Positions 11,786-22,754 of a DNA stretch of 64,000 bases are shown piece by piece; positions within the stretch are counted from its first letter, which is position 1; each line of letters opens with the position of its first letter. The stretch covers positions 562,181-626,180 of the forward strand of contig MU001497.1 of NCBI GenBank assembly GCA_010093485.1, written 5' to 3'. The notes below the pieces were generated by a model, which ran no database searches, was not told where the DNA came from, and saw nothing but the letters and a program-made list of their open reading frames with translations. Source of the DNA: Karstenula rhodostoma CBS 690.94. Taxonomy: Eukaryota > Ascomycota > Dothideomycetes > Pleosporales > Didymosphaeriaceae. The translations under genes were made by a program, and so were the position numbers.

Positions 11786-14281
11786 ATGCCAGCACTTCCG
11801 GGGGCATTGGTGTCAGGGGCGGGCGTTGCGTTGGGGTACTTCGAGACCGCAATATCACTGGCCGAGCGCGAGGTGGCTGGTACTCTCTCGAATCTTGTAC
11901 GACGAGTAAACCTACCAACCAATTCGACGAGCCCACCAGGCCTGATAGAGGCCAACACGCGAGATCCCTGGAACAAGAGCGGCAAATATGCATTGGCCTA
12001 CGTCTATTACTGCATACCGCTGCTGGTTATCGCTGGCCTCTTGCGGTACTACCATCTGTTCACGGACAAGATACGAACCGCTCTCCACCAAGAAGAGGTA
12101 CTGAAAACCGCCAAGATCGCCTCCCCCGACTCCGACTACGAAATGTCAGTCCTGTATACTGACAAGTCAACCGTGAAGTTTTTCCCACGTGAGGGGCCTC
12201 TTCCTTCTCCTCCAAAGTCGCAATCCAGTGTTTCGTCACTCGGGTTCATCAACAAGACTGTGGCATTCTTTCGCTTCATCTTCTACCGGCCAATTCGAGA
12301 GATCCAAATTCGGAAAGGATGGAGACCACTGGTGTTTCCATCGCTTGCTGCATGCGTGATCGTCATAGGCGCTCTGGCCTTGGGGATCTGCTACACATTC
12401 ATCCCACAGCCACTCTTTTGGGACAGTATCGCTTTTGGATCACCGCCTATGGCTGTTCGATCCGGCATGATGGCCGTTGCTCTGATGCCTTGGATCGTTG
12501 GACTATCGATGAAGGCGAACATCATCACTCTCATCACCGGAATCGGCCACGAGCGACTGAATGTGCTGCATCGGTGGGCAGCATACTTGTGTTTGATACT
12601 GAGCATCATCCACACCGTGCCGTTCTATATCACACCAATCTGGGAGAAAGGAGCTCGGCAGTCATTTGAGTCGTTCTTCAAACAAGATGGGTTCTACGCC
12701 TACGGCACTGGCGTTGCAGCGCTAGTCCCGCTCTGCTTCCTTTGCGTTCACTCACTCGAGCCATTCCGCCATTGGATGTATGAACTGTTCGTCTCGCTCC
12801 ATGTACCTGTCGCCATTGTCTTCCTCGGGATGGTGTTCTGGCACTGTCACAACTACCTCACATCCTGGAACTACCTCTTCGCTACACTAGGCATTTGGGT
12901 CATCTCTTACTTCATGCGCCTCTTCTACCTCAACTGGGCCAACCCATTCAAGATGTCTTGGTTGATCGGAGACGAAGCGGCCGTCACCCTCATGCCGGAA
13001 AACGCGATCAAGATCACAATACCTACCCAGATGAAGTGGAGACCTGGTCAATACGTCTATCTCCGAATGCCGGGCATCTCAGTCTTTGAAAACCACCCAT
13101 TCACCATCGCCTCGTTGTGCGACGATGACTTTCCTTCTGAATACGGCGAGGGCTACCGAGACATGGTCCTGGTCTTCCGCCCGTTTGGAGGCTTCACCAA
13201 CAAGGTACTTCGTAGTGCACTCGAGCATGGTCCGTGGCATACCTACCGCGCCTTCGTTGACGGGCCCTATGGCGGCATGCAACGACGCCTCGAAGCTTTT
13301 GACGACGTCGTGTTGATCGCTGGCGGTAGTGGCATCACCGCAATTGTCTCGCAATTGCTCTCACTAATCAAGAAAATGCGCGATGGAAAAGCGGTAACGC
13401 GGAAAGTGCATGTCATCTGGGCACTGAAGCGTCCCGAGACACTGGAGTGGTTCAAGGAAGAACTTCGGATATGTCGCGAGTTTGCGCCCCCGGAAGCAGT
13501 AGAGTGTCAATTTTACATTACGACGGCGAAGCGCAATGCTGGCGGCACACTCGTCAGCGCAAAGACACCCACACGCCCGGTGTCAATGTTCTTCCACGAC
13601 AAAGTCAACGACGCTTTCCAGAATATCGCCGACCACCGCGTTTCGGGTGTCTCGTCCAAGCGGCACTCAGCACTCATTCGCGATGAGGCACAAGGTGACC
13701 CGGAAAAAGAGAAGGAGCTTCGCGCGGAAAACGAAGACAGCATCACTGCACTTCCGCAAGCGCGAATGGTTCCCGTGAGTCGTGCGGGGTCCCACCTCAG
13801 TGTGCCTCAGTACGACTCGTCGAATCCAGACATCATTACCCCTGTGGAGCAGCCCATCGTCGCCCGCCGTCAAGACCGCAACCTCTCTCTCGACATCAGC
13901 ACAGCACTCCACTCTCACCCGGACGCAAGCATCTACCAGCACAACATCACATCCCCCACCGCTGCGCACTCGACACCGGGCTTCGACTTTGGATTCCCTT
14001 CCACTCCGACGGAGTTCCAGAAGAATCTGATGCGGTTCGCCTTCCTGCCTGCTGCGGTCAAGAAGAAGGATGGATGGTCGACCGAGTACGGCCGGCCGGA
14101 CCTGAAGTTTCTGCTCCGGGAAATGGGACACAACTTTGGACGGAGGACATGCGTGTTCGTGTGTGGGCCCCCGGGAATGCGCACAGCTATCAGCGAGACG
14201 GTCGCGGACATGCAGAGGAGCGTGTGGAGCGGCGACTCCAGGGATGAGATTTTCTTGCACGTCGAGAACTACGCGCTATGA
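11786..14281 (+). CDS. Ferric/NADPH-oxidase-type transmembrane reductase
   Basis: Single-exon gene, 831 aa, of the ferric reductase/NOX superfamily. It passes electrons from NADPH through FAD and two hemes across the plasma membrane to Fe(III) chelates or similar acceptors. The membrane region spans about 65-385, with heme-ligand histidine pairs His262/His276 (LHRWAAYLCLILSIIHTV) and His339/His353 (SLHVP, FWHCHN). The FAD site is HPFTIAS (about 437-443). The NADPH site has GGSGITA and a C-terminal CGPPGM, and the protein ends HVENYAL. The long loop before the last motif (about 600-740) is low-complexity and unlike short reductases. The ATG at 11786 follows a stop-free GTG-started extension but gives the more usual N-terminus. 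Metalloreductase is more likely than superoxide-generating Nox, given the N-terminal extra helix and the absence of EF hands. Confidence 0.92.
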   Translation: MPALPGALVSGAGVALGYFETAISLAEREVAGTLSNLVRRVNLPTNSTSPPGLIEANTRDPWNKSGKYALAYVYYCIPLLVIAGLLRYYHLFTDKIRTALHQEEVLKTAKIASPDSDYEMSVLYTDKSTVKFFPREGPLPSPPKSQSSVSSLGFINKTVAFFRFIFYRPIREIQIRKGWRPLVFPSLAACVIVIGALALGICYTFIPQPLFWDSIAFGSPPMAVRSGMMAVALMPWIVGLSMKANIITLITGIGHERLNVLHRWAAYLCLILSIIHTVPFYITPIWEKGARQSFESFFKQDGFYAYGTGVAALVPLCFLCVHSLEPFRHWMYELFVSLHVPVAIVFLGMVFWHCHNYLTSWNYLFATLGIWVISYFMRLFYLNWANPFKMSWLIGDEAAVTLMPENAIKITIPTQMKWRPGQYVYLRMPGISVFENHPFTIASLCDDDFPSEYGEGYRDMVLVFRPFGGFTNKVLRSALEHGPWHTYRAFVDGPYGGMQRRLEAFDDVVLIAGGSGITAIVSQLLSLIKKMRDGKAVTRKVHVIWALKRPETLEWFKEELRICREFAPPEAVECQFYITTAKRNAGGTLVSAKTPTRPVSMFFHDKVNDAFQNIADHRVSGVSSKRHSALIRDEAQGDPEKEKELRAENEDSITALPQARMVPVSRAGSHLSVPQYDSSNPDIITPVEQPIVARRQDRNLSLDISTALHSHPDASIYQHNITSPTAAHSTPGFDFGFPSTPTEFQKNLMRFAFLPAAVKKKDGWSTEYGRPDLKFLLREMGHNFGRRTCVFVCGPPGMRTAISETVADMQRSVWSGDSRDEIFLHVENYAL

Positions 14282-15120
14282 GTAGGCGGTATGGCAAGCC
14301 GTTTTTTTTTCTTTGCGACGTTTGGGAACTGTGCATAGCGGGAGGATTGGATGTTTATACCCCCTTTTTTTTCTCGGTCGATATTTACGAGGGGATTTCC
14401 TTTGTCGAAGGGAAGCTATCCACAGGCGCGTTACGACAAGAGTCGCCGCCAGCAAGATACGGCTGTTGCGCCGTGGTCATGCACAATACACACTTCGACA
14501 AACGCTCTTGCCATGGTCGTGATGCAAGAAAGCTGCTGGCATGCTCCCGCTCAGTCGGCCTGGCACGAGCTGACGGCGGTTCCAAGTTTTTCCGCGAACG
14601 GGAAGTAATGTTGTCGTCCAGTGTTGCTAGACGTGATGCACCTCGGCAGTCGCATGCCTGCGCACATTCACAGCGGCCAAGTCAGCGGCTACATTGTGTG
14701 AGACGGCGACGGCGCAGCGACTGGCACCTTCTGCATGCGGCAACAGCCCCTCGTAGGCCCCTGGGCGGCACTGCGCGAGCTGGAGGGGTAGACTGACGTG
14801 CCGCCGTGGGCCCGGCCCGGTGGGTGAAAGTGGAGGCAGGTCCGGGAGGGTGCAGTAACAAGTAACAGTTGGGGTGGGTGGTGCGGGTGAAATGAAATGG
14901 GGGTGGGTGGGTGTGTCGTCTGGGCTTGGCCGGGACAGCTCTGCGGGCCTCTGTGCAACATATAGGCGTCGGCGGGTCCCAATCGGCGGCCCATCGTCAC
15001 CAGCACCTCGCCCAGCGCAGCGTGGGTAGTCGCCCCGGCGCGCGCTCCTCGTCTTGCATCCGGTGCCATGCATGGTGTTGCTCCGCGTCCGACCATGGTG
15101 TTGAGAGAGTGTGATGTCCA
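14282..15120. other. Intergenic
   Basis: 3' flank of the reductase and promoter of the next gene. The G/T-rich plus strand around 14870-14930 is low complexity. I see no gene. Confidence 0.5.
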
Positions 15121-15690
15121 ATGTCCACCTCGATCCCGGACAACCAGCTGGGCCTCTCGCAGAGCGAAGTCCAGCTCCTCCGCCAGCACCAGCAAATCGC
15201 CCTCTCCCAGCAGGGCTCGTCTTCTTCGCGCGCCGCGTCCCATGCCTCCAGCCAGGGCCGTCTCCTCCTGGATCCCTCCAGCCTGCAGGCGCTCAGCGCC
15301 CACTTTGACCGTCTGATGGGCTCCATCCAGCAGCGCTGGCACTACGTACGTCTTCCCTCTGCTCTGTCTACCTAGATCATGCCCAGGCGAACCCGTTACA
15401 CGGATTGAATTGATACCAGCCCTCATACCATACCATACCATACCATACCATACTACCTATACTGACCCTACCCCCACCACCAGCTCAACCAGCAAACACA
15501 GACAGCGACAACGCTCCAATCCACCCGCGCCGGCGCCGCCATCCACAATGCCGACGCCGAGATCGCGCGCTTCCGCGCCCTCCTCCGCGAAATCGACGAG
15601 CTGCAGGTCGAGTTCGACAAGGTGCGGCGCATCGGCGAGATCGTGAAGGGCTTCCGCGCTCGCGTCCAGCACCTCGAACGCCGCTTCTAA
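15121..15690 (+). CDS. Small coiled-coil protein, possibly BLOC-1-like
   Basis: Two exons (15121-15345 and 15484-15690) join in frame to 143 aa. The N-terminal third is polar and rich in Gln and Ser. A helical region follows (LSAHFDRLMGSIQQRWHYLNQQTQ), then a second amphipathic helix (AEIARFRALLREIDELQVEFDKVRRIGEIVKGF) ending HLERRF. This size and two-helix pattern resemble small fungal subunits of BLOC-1 or similar vesicle-tethering complexes, but I cannot assign a family with confidence. The intron is long for this window (138 nt) because it contains a (CATAC)6 tract. Confidence 0.7.
15424..15453 (+). repeat. (CATAC)6 microsatellite inside an intron
   Basis: Six perfect CATAC units in the intron of the coiled-coil gene. 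A related pentamer tract, (GTACC)4, lies at 16021-16040. Confidence 0.95.
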
Positions 15691-16763
15691 ACACACCACC
15701 ACCAATGCCTCATGTTCCTTTACTTTCACGATTTCACGACTCTCCAGACCTCCACGTCCCCGCGGACACCAGCGATACGATACCCGTCTTGTGTAGAGTC
15801 CGGCCTCGCGGCATATATGTCATCTCATCTTAGCGGCAGGGAAGGGACGGGCGGGAAAAAAATCAAAGCGGTTTTGGGCGTTTGGTTGCGTTGTTGCTTT
15901 CCTTTTCGTTTCGTTTCGTTCCGTTTCCGCCTGTTACGCACGTCCCGTCCTCGGATGCAGCAGTTTGCTTTTCCGGGAGCACCCCCTTACAGTACGTTGT
16001 ACAAGTGTATCCCTGGCCCCGTACCGTACCGTACCGTACCCCCTCGTCCGGCGTCTAGGCTTGTTTTGCGCCTGATGTGTTTTTCTTTTAGGGTACGCGA
16101 TTTTCTTTCAATCGCGTGGTGTTTCTTTTGCGGCGCGGGAGGAAGAGAGGGGATTGAGCGAGCGCTGTTTGCACCCGACTACCTACCTAGTTTGTACGAT
16201 ATACCATGCCATGCCATCCCCGTCCCCGTATTCCCAGCGCACGTGCAGTCGCAATGATATTCTACCTTTGTTTCTCATACGTGTTGGACATCTACTTCTG
16301 CAAGACACTGCATACTGACTTCACACCATCTAGACTGACTCAACCGAGCGGGAATTACCTCTGTAGCACACTCCCAACCCCCGTGTATGCAACCCACCTC
16401 GCACAGGCTACAACGGCACGGCAGCTGTTCGGGCGCGTGGCGGGGGGTTGCACGACGTTGGAATCGTATTGGTGGCGTGGCCGGGGAGTCGAGTGCGGTT
16501 GTGAGATGGCATGGCGCCCTTTGCGATGATGGTGTTTTGGAGGTGGTAATGCTGGGGTGAAGTATCAAAAGACTGTCGGGCCATTAATTAGGAAGTCGTG
16601 ATTGCGACCAACGCACTGTACAGATGGAGAGCAGGAACAAGCTTGACGCCCGTCACAGGGAAAGCTGTAACTTCGCCGTCTTCTATGTGCATGGTCCGAG
16701 GGTCAGGAAAGTAGTCCCCTCCATGAAAAAGCATCCGGGCTGTACATTTGTCGAGGCACTTCA
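15691..16763. other. Intergenic
   Basis: Contains TTTCG-like repeats near 15900 and (GTACC)4 at 16021-16040. An open frame at 16624-16845 has no recognisable domain. Confidence 0.45.
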
Positions 16764-17820
16764 ATGGTTACCCTCAATGTCAGGTCTAAGCGCCAGTCCA
16801 ACAGAGCCTCATGTACTTTTATCCGAAAGCAGTGGACATGCTTGATATTATCTACCGACCAGCCGATTGAGAGAAGCATTGATCTCGCAAATCATACGGA
16901 GGCCTTTTTCTGGGCAGTCGGCCAACAGTTGAGTGGGGTCAGAAGGAAATTTAGATCTGTCTCGGAAGAAATAGCATCCCTAGCGATCCCTTCGGTAGGC
17001 ACCGGATGATAACGTAGTGGCTCAGATCCTAATGCTAGCCAGGATGAGTTCCTCTTCAACGAGGCCTACCGCGACTCTTTGATCTTCGAAGACGCAAGCT
17101 ACAGCAACTCGAAAACCTACTTTTGGGCCCTCCAGTCCTTGAGAACCGTCAATGACAGTATTAGTCATCTTATAGCTGCCTGGGAGTCCTTTGAGACGTG
17201 CAACCTGTCAGACTTCCTCAACGGACAGAATGAAAAAGACTCAATCGCCCAACAACAGCCAGCAGGTAACAACATTTCGTTCTTGGAACATATCAATGAG
17301 GAGATAGTCAAGTTAAAGAAGGTCCAGACTTTGAATCTCGAGCGACAGGAAGAAATTGAGTCGCTACGCGATGGAGTAGGTTTCCATTCTCCTCGACACT
17401 CATTCGCTGACGTCTGCACAGCTGTTCAACGCTTCCACGGTCCTTGAAGCCCGCACCACTGTCCTCCAGGGCCGAAACATTGAGCTGCTCACGTACATCT
17501 CCATGGTCTTCCTACCAGCCAGCTTCGTAACCTCCGTTTTCGGCATGGATATCCTCATCTCGTCTGTCGACATCAGAGATTTCGCCATTATATTCGTCGC
17601 GGTCTGTGGCATGACGTATGCTACGATACTGCTGTTTCGGCTAGCAAATCCCTTCAGACACTCAACAGGCTCTTGGAGCAAGGGTGACGAGGACAAAGAT
17701 CATGGCACGAACACGTCGCGTGGGCCATTCGATTGGCGATCCAGAAAGCCCTTCAGGTGGCGCCAAAACGCGGGAGATCGAATTGCTCATGCTGACCTGG
17801 AGACAAATAAGCAGACGTGA
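16764..17820 (+). pseudogene. CorA-like divalent-cation transporter, damaged 5' part
   Basis: The C-terminal half is a clear CorA-like membrane module. A long helix (HINEEIVKLKKVQTLNLERQEEIESLRDG) and a 46-nt intron (17376-17421) are followed by NASTVLEARTTVLQGRNIELLTYISMVFLPASFVTSVFGMD, then a second membrane helix and a charged cytosolic tail. The pore motif is GMD, where bacterial CorA has GMN. Upstream, the same frame continues to 16764 but is cut by TGA TAA at 17007-17012, too close to splice sites for a normal intron, and I find no intact N-terminus. Either it is a pseudogene, or a shortened protein starts at 17079. Fungal proteins of this class often pair with signalling domains, which I do not see here. 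Confidence 0.65.
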
Positions 17821-18317
17821 GGGCTTAGGTAGAGCAGACGCGTGAGGTTGGACGCGGCAAGCAAAGGGAGGATGGTGCACGTACTGCACAAATGGCAGTA
17901 TATTTACACCAAATTTACAATATCTTTCACATACAACTATAGGACACTGAAAACTAGTTTTCCTCTCCACCCCGCTATCTGCCGAGGGACTGTAACTAGA
18001 AATAGGGAGCTAAAGTAGGATATATTAGCTTAGTGTTGTTTAGTAGTTAGAGTGCCTTTAGCTGCTATGCTGTTAGGGGCTATAAGCGCACGCTGCAACA
18101 GGAAACGGTACCTAGCCACAGTCACCGCTGGGAACAGAAGGAAGCTTTCCGGTAATATCCAATATCATAAGTGCGCGCTTCAGTTGTCTGACGCTTTATC
18201 ACCATTACGGCTCCCGCCAGCCTTATCACCATCACAGCTCTCACCACATTGCACCAGCACTGGGAAGCAATTTTAACATAGTAAAGACATTATGAAACAC
18301 CCGAAGAGCTTGATTTA
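17821..18317. other. AT-rich intergenic
   Basis: Rich in TAG/CTA-type trinucleotides (about 18000-18100), as in old transposon flanks. No gene seen. Confidence 0.45.
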
Positions 18318-21300
18318 TTACCCTGCAACGCTACGCCTGTAAAGGTATTCTACTACTGCAGGATGGCCTCCTTTTACTGCTGCCTGCAGTGCTGTTTCAC
18401 CGTCAGTGACCTTCCCTTGAAGCAGCCGCTTGACAACTGCGAGATGGCCTCCTTCTGCTGCTGCATACAGTGCTGATCCTTCTTCAAGAAAGGCTTTCTT
18501 TTGAAGTAGCCGCTCAACTACTGCGAGATGGCCTCCTTCTGCTGCTGCATACAGTGCTGTTCTTCCACCGTCAGGGTTTGCATCAACATTGGCCTTCTCT
18601 TGAAGTAGCCGATCGACGACTGCGAGATGGCCTCCTTCTGCNNNNNNNNNNNNNNNNNNNNNNNNNATCAACATTGGCCTTCTCTTGAAGTAGCCGATCG
18701 ACGACTGCGAGATGGCCTCCTTCTGCTGCTACCTGCAGTGCTGGTCTTTCACGGTAGGATACTGTATTAATACTAGCCTTCGCTTGAAGTAGGCGCTCAA
18801 CAACTGCAAGATGGCCTCCTTCTGCTGCTGCCTGTAGTGCTGTTTTTCCGTTTTCCTGTGCAGCAGCTGCGTTAACATCGGCTTTCTTTTTAAGTAGCCG
18901 CTCGACAACTGCAAGATAGCCTCCTTCTGCTGCTGCCTGCAATGCTGTTCTTCCACTGTTAGATGCTGCTGCTGCATTAACTTTAGCCTTCTCTTGAAGT
19001 AGCCGCTCGACGACTGCGAGATGGCCTCCTTCTGCTGCTGCCTGTAGTGCTGTTCTTCCATTTGTGTGTGCTGCTGCTGCATTAACGTCGGCTTTCTTTT
19101 GAAGTAGCTGCTCAACGACTGCGAGATGGCCTCCTTGCGCTGCCCATGACAGCGGCGTCCGACCATTCCTATCCTTAGCGTTGATGTTGGCCTCACCCTT
19201 TTTAAGAAGCATTTTGACCATTACTTCGTGTCCGTACTGTGCTGCTACTAACAGTTGCTCCTGATTATAGCCTTCATCTTTCGGCAGTAGGTTGGTACCT
19301 TTGTCAAGCAGTATATTGACGATAGCCTCGCACCCTTCCTTAGCTGCCCACGATAGTGGCGTCAGGCCATTCGTGTCTTTAGACTCCATGTCGGCGCCCT
19401 CATCAAGCAGTACATTGACGATAGCCTCGCACCCTTCCTTGGCTGCCCACGATAGCAGCGTCCGACCATTCCTATCCTTAGCGTTGATGTTGGCCTCACC
19501 CTTTTTAAGAAGCATTTTGACTATTACTTCGTGTCCGTACTGTGCTGCTGCTAACAGTTGCTCCCGATTGTAGTCTTTATCTTTTGACAGGTGGCTAGTA
19601 CCTTTGTTGAGCAGTATATCGACTACTGCCTTATTCCTGTAGTGGGCTGCCAAAGACAGCGGCGTCAGGCCATAGTAATTTTTGGATTCCAGGTCGGCGC
19701 CCTTATCAAGCAGCATATTGACGATAGCCTCGCACCCTTTCTCGGCTGCCCACATCAGCGGCGTCCGGCCATGCTTATCTTTGGATTCTAGGTCAGCGCC
19801 CTCATCAAGCAGCATATTGACAATAGTCTTGTGTCCTTTCTCAGCTGCCCATGATAACAGCGTCTGACCGCAGTTGTCAGGCGAGTCGGCATCGATTTTG
19901 CCTGATTTGAGCAGCACCTTAACGAGGGCATCATTCTTCATCCAAGCCGCCCACCGTAGGGGTGTCAGTCCATCTTTATCCTTCAAGTCAGTCTTGACGT
20001 CGGTCCGAGCTAGTAGTATCCTAACAAGCGTCGTATGTCCTCCTATTACTGCGTGCGTTAACGCAGTTCGGCCATATTCATCTTCAAAGTTGGCTTCTAT
20101 GTCGCTTCGTGTTAACAACAACCATACGACTTCCTCTAGTCCTCTTTTTGCCGCACGAAGTAGTGATGTTGGCTCCCCCCCGAAGCTCATTAAATCTTTC
20201 AGCGCATTATCAGTATAGAGCTCCGGGGCGATGTTATCGCTATTTCGAGGGGATTTCGCTATTAGCCTCCCTGTGTGGATACATATCCTCCTTGTAGGAT
20301 ACTGCGACAGCCTGAATTTTCTGCGATCGAACATTTCGAATTCCTCAGTCCAAACTCTTGAAAACGTTTCCATTGTCAAGGACAAATCTCGTACGTAGAT
20401 GGCAATCAATTTATCTTCTCTGCCTCTTTCTTTACAATGAAGAATCGCAAGCCCAAGTCCTTGACGGCCCTTGCCCATGAAACGGACTTCCAAATAGATT
20501 CCTCTACTACTCATAGTCAAGGGGCTGTTGATGGCGTTGAAAGGGTTCGATTGGACGATCTTGTGGGAGCCCATGAATGAGGCTGCAGAGGTGGCTAGAA
20601 GCCCGCCACGATTGTCAGAAGATCTCCATGCAAAGAGACTGTGGTCATCTGAGATCTTCATTATTTCCTCTTGAAGTCTGAGGAAAGCTCTTTCTCCTTC
20701 TCCGTAGAGTAATGGCATGTTGATGCCAAATATGCCAATTAAGCAATAGGCCCGATCTTCAAGCCTTTTTGTTTCCCTCTTTGCGGCCCATGACATTCTT
20801 TGCGCGATGCTTATCCTTTCAAGGTCATCGCTTCCAGCAAGGACACCTTCAGGAATACCGGTACAGCCTGACACACTTTGTTGAAGGTCTGCCCTGGTCC
20901 CTAATCTCTTCCATTCCTCATCAAAAAATATCATTTCTGACGGCGGAGGCAATTCTTGAAGGGTCCATCCTCTGGTGAACCACCTACTGCCTGAGAATTT
21001 GGTTTGAGACGGCACATCGGCAAGATAAGCGTAGCATACATTGGCATTCTGGTACCAACGGTACATTGAGTTAATTGCTTCGGATAGCTCCGTGCTGCTT
21101 CTCTTGTCAATGCAACAGGTGTCGATCCAAAAATACTGCAAGCCATCCAAATTTGCTTGTTCTGCGCAGAATCGGATCTTCCTATAACCAGGTTTATTCT
21201 TGCCAGTGCCATTCATCAGGTCTTCAAAGGTAACCTCCTCGGCATCGACTCCCCATGTATGTGAAAGTATCGCATAGCTAGGAATGCCTTCATCGTCAAA

Positions 21301-21348
21301 CCGAGTGAGAACAATTTTGCCAGTGTCGCAGCGTTGCAAAAGACGCAT
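18318..21348 (-). CDS. HET-domain protein with long ankyrin-repeat array (contains gap)
   Basis: Candidate heterokaryon-incompatibility or innate-immunity receptor. Translation should begin at 21348 (MRLLQRCDTGK), the usual HET start, not at the upstream in-frame ATG. The HET domain covers about residues 1-230: AILSHTWG (26-33), WIDTCCIDK (74-82), RWFTRGWTLQEL (122-133), EDRAYCLIGIFGINMPLLYGEGE (197-219). A linker is followed from about 400 by ankyrin repeats of about 33 residues. The early repeats are diverged. The later ones are nearly identical (AEGGHLAVVERLLQ and variants), and a block of about three repeats ending AKDRNGRT is itself duplicated. A 25-N gap (18642-18666) breaks the array. 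Because the N count is arbitrary, the two sides lie in different frames here, but each is open. The protein ends YLYRRSVAG. No NACHT domain is present. Confidence 0.9.
18642..18666. other. Assembly gap (25 N) inside the ankyrin array
   Basis: The gap is flanked by two identical 60-bp segments, 18582-18641 and 18667-18726. Both encode AEGGHLAVVDRLLQEKANVD on the minus strand. The assembler evidently failed in identical repeats, so the true number of repeats is unknown. Confidence 0.97.
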
Positions 21349-22030
21349 TACTTCGCATAGAGCTGAACTAGAGCAGTAGGAATGAATCTCGGTCAGCCTG
21401 ACCCAAAGAGACCAGCAGCGCAACTCGATTATCCGGTAAGAATCTCGACTTAACGACTGGTATCAGTGACTATATAGAGGAGGCAGTGCACACCAAGCAT
21501 ACCGAGAAATTGCACCTTCAAGAGAGATAGTGCTAAACTACTGGAAGTGGATTTCGCTATGTGTTGTCCTTTAAGATGAAAGTCTATCTGGAGAAGAGAG
21601 ATGTGAGTAATTTAATGGTACACAAGGTAGACGAAGTAAGAGAGGCGAGCGAGGAAGGCAGGCAAGGGGGCCAGGCAGCGCTGGCAAGGCAATCGGAATG
21701 CATTGTAAGGCACATATCATGCATAAACAGGAACCTCAGCAACCAATTACAACGTGTCATAGCCGCTGGTGGCGCTCATTGTGCAGCGCCTAGCTATATA
21801 TAGATCCTTGACGGGCTGCAGGATCCAGATACAGTGAGTTTAACAGCGCCAAGAAACTGGATACGGAGAATTTAACAGTCTATACAGCGAGTGGAGTAGA
21901 GAAAACTAGGCTTCCCGTCTGCTCAGCTATATATAAGTAGTGTACTAGTAGATTAGTAGCTACGTGGGTGACCGGCAGCGAATCCCCGCTATTGTATATT
22001 TTTGTTTTGTCGCGGTATGCAAATTTTTGC
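21349..22030. other. Intergenic upstream of the HET gene
   Basis: Promoter side of the HET-ankyrin gene. The open frame at 21561-21803 has no recognisable features. TAGTAG-rich sequence near 21930-21970. Confidence 0.45.
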
Positions 22031-22044
22031 TGCGGTGTGGGTCT

Positions 22045-22310
22045 CCATCACGTGATTCTTTGACGAGCGCCCGGGCCTGCCCTAACCCACTACCTAGCTA
22101 GTGCCTAGCGCTAACCCTCCTACTCACTCTGTGTTCCTTTTGTATCACGTTTGGACGGCAGTCAGTCCATGTTTGTCTATCACTTTACGGGACACTACTT
22201 TGTAGTTCGAGTCAACAATCAGAAAACCACTCACTCTGTGTATTACTTTACAATAAAAATCATAACCTAATAACTGTTATCTTTGTGGGTTTTTTTGCGG
22301 ACGGCAACAC
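22045..22310 (+). repeat. Dispersed repeat, left copy (interrupted)
   Basis: Shares with 28655-28780, in the same orientation, the ordered blocks TCACGTG, GCCTGCCC-like, ACTCACTC, ATTACTTTAC[A/G]ATAAAAA and CCTAATAACT. The left copy carries extra material, including the tiny insertion at 22122-22241. The two copies flank the P450, enoyl-reductase and ABC-transporter segment. This could be the edge of an old transposon. Confidence 0.6.
22122..22241. mobile_element. Tiny insertion with 11-13 bp target duplication (copy 4)
   Basis: A 94-bp insert (22135-22228) lies between two copies of ACTCACTCTGTGT (22122-22134 and 22229-22241). Its last 49 bp (22182-22230) match, in reverse complement and with one mismatch, the insert at 45268-45316. 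The paralogous sequence at 28.7 kb has a single, slightly diverged ACTCACTC block and no insert, so it represents the empty site. The segment TGTAGTTCGAGTCAACA can be drawn as a tRNA-like T arm and the copy ends AAAACCAC. Confidence 0.75.
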
Positions 22311-22439
22311 GCAACGCAAATGGCGGAGGTGGATAGAAGTGTAGTGTATGTAGTGTCTCACTGCATACTGCATGCATTGAGTCTCGATTTCACCCCACCG
22401 ATCACCCCAACACTCCCTCCTCCTCGCGGGCGCTCTCCC

Positions 22440-22718
22440 AACGGGCACCCACGGGCGCCTCCCTATTGTCTTCCACGACTCCGGGATCCCCACATGAGTC
22501 TCGATTGTAGACGCACCAACGTTCTTCAGGTCTCTAGACCACTGCGTGCAAATCTCTTCGCACAGTCGAGCTTGCATCTCAGGGCGCTGGCCGAGTTCAA
22601 AGCAGACCCAGTCGAATGTAATGGCCGTTGAAAGATTTCCAGCGACAAGAGACGTCGTAACATGATGTACCAAATTTTCCGAAGAGAACATGCCACTCCG
22701 AAGTGCAAAGATGGGCAC
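22440..22718 (-). pseudogene. Cytochrome P450 fragment
   Basis: The segment ENLVHHVTTSLVAGNLSTAI followed by FDWVCFELGQRPEMQARLCEEI looks like the I-helix and following helix of a fungal P450. No heme-binding FxxGxRxC region or N-terminus is present nearby. Homology fades after about 90 residues. A relic only. It points away from the enoyl-reductase relic beside it. Confidence 0.5.
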
Positions 22719-22754
22719 CCTTCTAGCAGAACTTTAAAGGGCCATAGTTGGCAC

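Noticed and set aside
18318..21348. Real frameshift in the HET-ankyrin gene
   Set aside because: The frame difference equals the arbitrary 25-N gap length and both sides are open.
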